Assembly: GCA_018434945.1 (NCBI GenBank)
Contig: JAHDOI010000019.1
Location: 104,056 to 168,055, forward strand
Reading direction: 5' to 3'
Source: Selenomonadales bacterium
GTDB taxonomy: Bacteria; Bacillota; Negativicutes; Sporomusales; UBA7701
DNA length: 64,000 bases
The notes under the pieces were generated by a model, which ran no database searches, had not been told where the DNA came from, and saw only the letters and a program-made list of their open reading frames with translations. Positions 60,646-64,000 of this stretch are shown here, in pieces (the stretch's first letter is position 1; every line of letters begins with the position of its first letter). Both the position numbers and the translations under genes were made by a program.

Positions 60646-63360
60646 TTACCGGGCGCGCCCGCCGGGGGCGAACAGTTTTTTGCCCGCTTCGCCGGCGAGG
60701 ACCGGCAGCACAGCGAAGGCCGCGATTATCGGCCATTCGCCCGCGCCGGCCGGGACGGTCTTGAGCAGGCCGCCCAGTGGGCTGTAGAGCGATAGCAGCA
60801 GCAGCGCGAAGGAGATGGCGACGCCGGCGTTGAGGTAGCTGTTGCTGAAGATGCCGATGGCGAGCAGCGAGTGACGCTCCGACCGGGTGGAGAGTGAGCG
60901 CAGCAGTTCGCTGAGGATAAGGGTGGCGAACGCTACGGTGCGGGCGGCGTCGAGCTCGAGGCCCGAGCGCAGGGCGTATTGGAAGGCGCCAAGGACGGCG
61001 ATGGTCATGACGGTGCTCTGGAGGGCGATCATGAGTTGCATGCCGCGGTTGATGAGCGGTTCGCGGGGGTCGCGGGGACTGACTTTCATGACGTCGGGCT
61101 CTTTCTTTTCCATCCCGAGTGCGAAGGCCGGGAAAGCGTCGGTGACGAGGTTGAGCCACAGCAGGTGGATGGGCAGCAAGGGGATGGGCCAGCCGAGGAG
61201 GATGGCGAAAAATATTATCATGATTTCGGCCAGGTTGCAGGAAAGGAGGAAGAAGACGCATTTGCGGATGTTGGCGAAGATGACGCGGCCTTCTTCGACG
61301 GCGGCGACGATGCTGGCGAAGTTGTCGTCGGTCAGGACCATGTCGGCCGCGCCCTTGGTGACGTCGGTGCCGGTGATGCCCATGGCGACGCCGATGTCGG
61401 CCCGTTTGAGGGCCGGGGCGTCGTTGACGCCGTCCCCGGTCATGGCGGCGATTTCGCCGTTGGCCCTGAGGGCGTCGACGATGGCGACTTTGTTGGCGGG
61501 GGAGACGCGGGCGAATACGCTGACGGTTTTTACCGTCTGGCGCAGTTCTTCTGCGCGCAGGCCGTCGAGCTGGCTGCCGGTCAATACTGTGCCGCCGGCG
61601 TCGGCGATGCCGAGTTCGCGGGCGACGGCAAGGGCGGTGGCGGGGTTATCGCCGGTGATCATTATCGGCCGGATGCCGGCGTCTTTGCAGATGCCGACGG
61701 CCTCGCCGGCTTCAGGGCGGGGCGGGTCGATCATGCCGAGGAGGCCGACGAAGGTAAGGTCGCGCTCGATGGCGTCGGCGGCGATTTCGGCCGGCATGGC
61801 CGTGAAGGTGCGGTAGCCTACGGCGAGGACTCTGAGCGCCTGCCCCGCCATTTCGCCGATGGCGGCGGTGACGGCGGCGGCGTCGGCATTTGTCAGTTCG
61901 CGGACTGCGCCGTTTTCGAGGATACGCCCGGCCTTGGTGAGGAGGATATCGGGCGCGCCTTTTACAAACGCGATGACTTCGCCGCCGGCGGCGTGGATGG
62001 TTGTCATGAGTTTGCGTTCGGAGTCGAAGGGTATCTCCTTTAGACGGGGGTGGGCGGCATTGGTGTCTTCCCGGTCATAGCCGCCTTTGGCGGCGGCGAC
62101 GACGAGCGCGCCCTCGGTCGGGTCGCCGGTTATGGCGAAGGCACCGTCATCCTGCCGGCGTAGGCGGGCGTCGCTCGCGAGGAGCCCGCCTTTGAGAAGC
62201 ATGGCGAGGTCGGCGTCGTCGCGGGGAACGACCGTCTGGCTGCCGAGGAGGAATCCCCCCTCGGGGTCGTAACCCGCGCCGCTGACGGCTAACAATCGGC
62301 CGGCGGTGTAAACGCGGGTGACTGTCATCTGGTTCTGGGTGAGGGTGCCGGTTTTGTCGGAGCAGATGACGGTGGTGCTGCCGAGGGTCTCGACGGCATG
62401 AAGTTTGCGGATAAGGGCGTTCTTTTTGACCATGCGCTGCATGCCGAGGGCGAGCACGACGGTGACGATGGCCGGCAGTCCTTCGGGGATGGCCGCCACC
62501 GCGAGACTGACCGCGGTCATGAGGAGGAGGCGGATTTCGTCGAAGGCAAGGACGCCGTCGCGGGAGCCCTGGTAGAGGCCGAGGGCGAAGATGACGACGC
62601 AGACGGCGAGGCAGATGCCGCCGAGGATGCGGCCGAAGCGGGCGAGGTTTTTCTGCAGCGGGGTCTGTTCTTCCTGGTGGTCTTCAAGGAGGCGGGCGAT
62701 GGTGCCGATTTCGGTGTCCATGCCGGTGGCGGTGACGATGCCGCAGCCTCGCCCGTAGGTGACGACGGTGCTCATGTAGGCCATGGAGCGCCGCTCGGCG
62801 AGCACGGCTTCGGCGGGCACGACGCCGTCGGTTTTGTCGACCGGCACGGATTCGCCGGTGAGTGAGGCTTCGTCTATTTTGAGGTTGATTGCTTCGGCGA
62901 GCCGGAGGTCGGCGGGTACGAAATCGCCGGCTTCGAGGAGGACGATGTCGCCGGGAACGAGCTGCCGCGAAGGGATGGTGGCGACGGCGCCGTCTCTGAG
63001 AGCCTTGGAGGTGGGCGCGGCCATTTTCTGCAGAGCTTCGAGGGCTTGTTCGGCTTTGCTCTCCTGGACGATGCCGAGGATGGCGTTGAGGATGACGATG
63101 GCGAGGATGACCCCGGCGTCGGCGAGTTCGCCGATGGCGAGCGAAAAGAGGCTGGCAGCGATGAGGATCAGGACCAGGAAGTCCTTGAACTGGCCGACGA
63201 TCTTCTGGAGCAGCGTGTCCCGCGGTTGTTCCCGGAGCTGGTTGGGGCCGCTTTTTGCAAGGCGGGCGGCGGCTTCCCCGGAGTCGAGGCCGCGCCGGAG
63301 GTCGACGCCTAGGCCGGCGGCGGTGGCGGTTATTTCTGTGCGGTACCAATCGCGAGTCAT
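60646..63360 (-). CDS. Cation-transporting P-type ATPase (Ca2+ type)
   Basis: A 904-residue P-type ATPase of type II. N-terminal cation ATPase domain (SGEAAARLAKSGPNQLREQ), the TGESVPVDK actuator loop near 174, AVAAIPEGLPAIVTVVLALG near 290 (M4 ion site), phosphorylation site CSDKTGTLTQNQMTV near 334-348, KGAPDILL, and the hinge MTGDGVNDAPALKRADIGVAMG near 623-644. A C-terminal block of six helices completes the family fold. Ten helices and PEGLP fit a Ca2+ pump; Mn2+ is also possible. Full length. Confidence 0.95.
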   Translation of the reverse strand: MTRDWYRTEITATAAGLGVDLRRGLDSGEAAARLAKSGPNQLREQPRDTLLQKIVGQFKDFLVLILIAASLFSLAIGELADAGVILAIVILNAILGIVQESKAEQALEALQKMAAPTSKALRDGAVATIPSRQLVPGDIVLLEAGDFVPADLRLAEAINLKIDEASLTGESVPVDKTDGVVPAEAVLAERRSMAYMSTVVTYGRGCGIVTATGMDTEIGTIARLLEDHQEEQTPLQKNLARFGRILGGICLAVCVVIFALGLYQGSRDGVLAFDEIRLLLMTAVSLAVAAIPEGLPAIVTVVLALGMQRMVKKNALIRKLHAVETLGSTTVICSDKTGTLTQNQMTVTRVYTAGRLLAVSGAGYDPEGGFLLGSQTVVPRDDADLAMLLKGGLLASDARLRRQDDGAFAITGDPTEGALVVAAAKGGYDREDTNAAHPRLKEIPFDSERKLMTTIHAAGGEVIAFVKGAPDILLTKAGRILENGAVRELTNADAAAVTAAIGEMAGQALRVLAVGYRTFTAMPAEIAADAIERDLTFVGLLGMIDPPRPEAGEAVGICKDAGIRPIMITGDNPATALAVARELGIADAGGTVLTGSQLDGLRAEELRQTVKTVSVFARVSPANKVAIVDALRANGEIAAMTGDGVNDAPALKRADIGVAMGITGTDVTKGAADMVLTDDNFASIVAAVEEGRVIFANIRKCVFFLLSCNLAEIMIIFFAILLGWPIPLLPIHLLWLNLVTDAFPAFALGMEKKEPDVMKVSPRDPREPLINRGMQLMIALQSTVMTIAVLGAFQYALRSGLELDAARTVAFATLILSELLRSLSTRSERHSLLAIGIFSNSYLNAGVAISFALLLLSLYSPLGGLLKTVPAGAGEWPIIAAFAVLPVLAGEAGKKLFAPGGRAR

Positions 63361-63498
63361 GGGATTCCTCCTGACAGCTGCAAGTCTGTTTTGGGTGTTA
63401 TGATTGATTTTCGCGGCCGGACCGGTCGATACCTCCTGTATATAAAGGCCGTCAGCTTATGCATAATAGGGGTGTAAGCCGGAGAAGGAGGGACAACG

Positions 63499-63642
63499 AT
63501 GCTGCGGTTTTTGCTCGGCGTCGCCGTAGGGGTGACGATCGCGACGGTGGCCGGTCACGCGTACCGGGAAAGGGAGAAACAACATCTTGTCGACGAGATC
63601 GCCAAGCTGCACGCGGTGAACCAGGACGATAACGACCGCTGA
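63499..63642 (+). CDS. Small membrane-anchored protein, 47 aa
   Basis: MLRFLLGVAVGVTIATVAGHAY is one hydrophobic helix with a Gly zipper, followed by a charged tail REREKQHLVDEIAKLHAVNQ. ATG lies 8 nt after GGAGAAGGAGGG, a very strong site, and a terminator follows, so it is likely a real small gene. It looks like a YtxH-type miniature membrane anchor. Function unknown. Confidence 0.7.
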   Translation: MLRFLLGVAVGVTIATVAGHAYREREKQHLVDEIAKLHAVNQDDNDR

Positions 63643-63660
63643 TTGTTTCCGACGAAATTT

Positions 63661-63690
63661 AAGGGAGCAGGCTAGTTCGCCTGCTCCCTT
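63661..63690. terminator. Bidirectional terminator
   Basis: AAGGGAGCAGG pairs perfectly with CCTGCTCCCTT; it serves the small gene and the convergent CoA-transferase gene. Confidence 0.9.
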
Positions 63691-63705
63691 TGCTTCTGTT
63701 GGGGT

Positions 63706-64000
63706 TTATAGTATATTGCGGTTGCGGAGGCCTTCGACGTCTTCGGGTTTGAGTCCGAGGAGCTCGCGGAGGAGTTCCTCGGTATGCTGGCCGAGCATGG
63801 GGGCAGGGGTGTCGACGCTGCCGGGGGTGGCCGACATTTTGATGGGCGCGCCGGCCATTTTGACCGGTCCGGCGACGGGGTGCTCGGTTTCGACGATCAT
63901 TTCGCGGAAATTGATCTGCGGGTCGGCGACGACTTTATCGATGGAGTTTATCGGGCCGCAGGGTATGCCGGCGGCTTCGAGGTCGACGATCCACTCGGCG
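63706..64000 (-). CDS. CaiB/BaiF family CoA-transferase, C-terminal end (partial)
   Basis: The last 97 residues of a family III CoA-transferase, running off the window. Visible: IVDLEAAGIPCGPINSIDKVVADPQINFREMIVETEHPVAGPVKMAGAPIKMSATP and a C-terminal LGQHTEELLRELLG, all typical of the CaiB/formyl-CoA transferase end. Substrate cannot be told from this piece. The frame is open to the window edge. Confidence 0.9.
   Translation of the reverse strand, partial: AEWIVDLEAAGIPCGPINSIDKVVADPQINFREMIVETEHPVAGPVKMAGAPIKMSATPGSVDTPAPMLGQHTEELLRELLGLKPEDVEGLRNRNIL

Overview
The window is GC-rich chromosomal DNA of an anaerobic, selenoprotein-making bacterium. The most likely group is the Negativicutes (Sporomusaceae-like Firmicutes). 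Supporting signs are Firmicutes-type ribosome binding sites, a short class III-like hybrid cluster protein, rubrerythrin, DUF2229/acyl-CoA dehydratase activase proteins, a butyrate-type beta-oxidation cluster with an EtfA carrying a ferredoxin domain, and two genes with in-frame TGA codons. No ribosomal RNA, phage, transposase or CRISPR array is visible. Species assignment is inference.

Layout. 1-9.2 kb: a lipoprotein fragment of lower GC, an exported protein, a PaaG-like crotonase, an AbgA-like amidohydrolase, a metal/cofactor cluster (Mrp-NifX fusion, DUF5320, DUF134 regulator), a cysteine desulfidase-like protein, a secreted trypsin-like protease and a CGGC protein. 9.3-28.8 kb: mostly single-gene housekeeping and stress functions (rubrerythrin, tRNA-Leu, metallopeptidase, OYE flavoprotein, tungstate-binding TupA, Hcp, DapA-like, L,D-transpeptidase, nitroreductase, transporters, D-amino acid transaminase, methyltransferase), including the two selenoprotein genes at 20066-20383 and 24064-24528. 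28.9-33.8 kb: pyruvate kinase, DUF2007, a CBS-PAS-sigma54 activator and an isochorismatase. 34.0-46.2 kb: a short-chain acyl-CoA locus with thiolase and SDR reductase, a divergent GntP-type permease, and a leftward cluster of CoA-transferase, thiolase, acyl-CoA dehydrogenase, EtfB, ferredoxin-EtfA, MaoC hydratase, hydroxybutyryl-CoA dehydrogenase and crotonase. Three sigma-54 promoters and two matching upstream sites tie this locus to the nearby activator. 46.6-64 kb: YdcF, DnaE, a peroxiredoxin, an ABC-type binding protein, a U32 peptidase, a class III aminotransferase, a split set of acyl-CoA dehydratase activases, UspA, a Ca-type P-ATPase and the C-terminal end of a CaiB-type CoA-transferase.

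The strongest unexplained signal is a family of 14 long imperfect palindromes (A-type, about 75-290 bp). They sit next to gene 3' ends in a fixed orientation to the upstream gene. Their outer stems differ between copies but still pair, and they carry interchangeable internal modules. A second, rarer palindromic family (B-type, two copies) lies beside the two A copies that share one insertion. They resemble ERIC-like elements in organisation, but I do not recognise the family.
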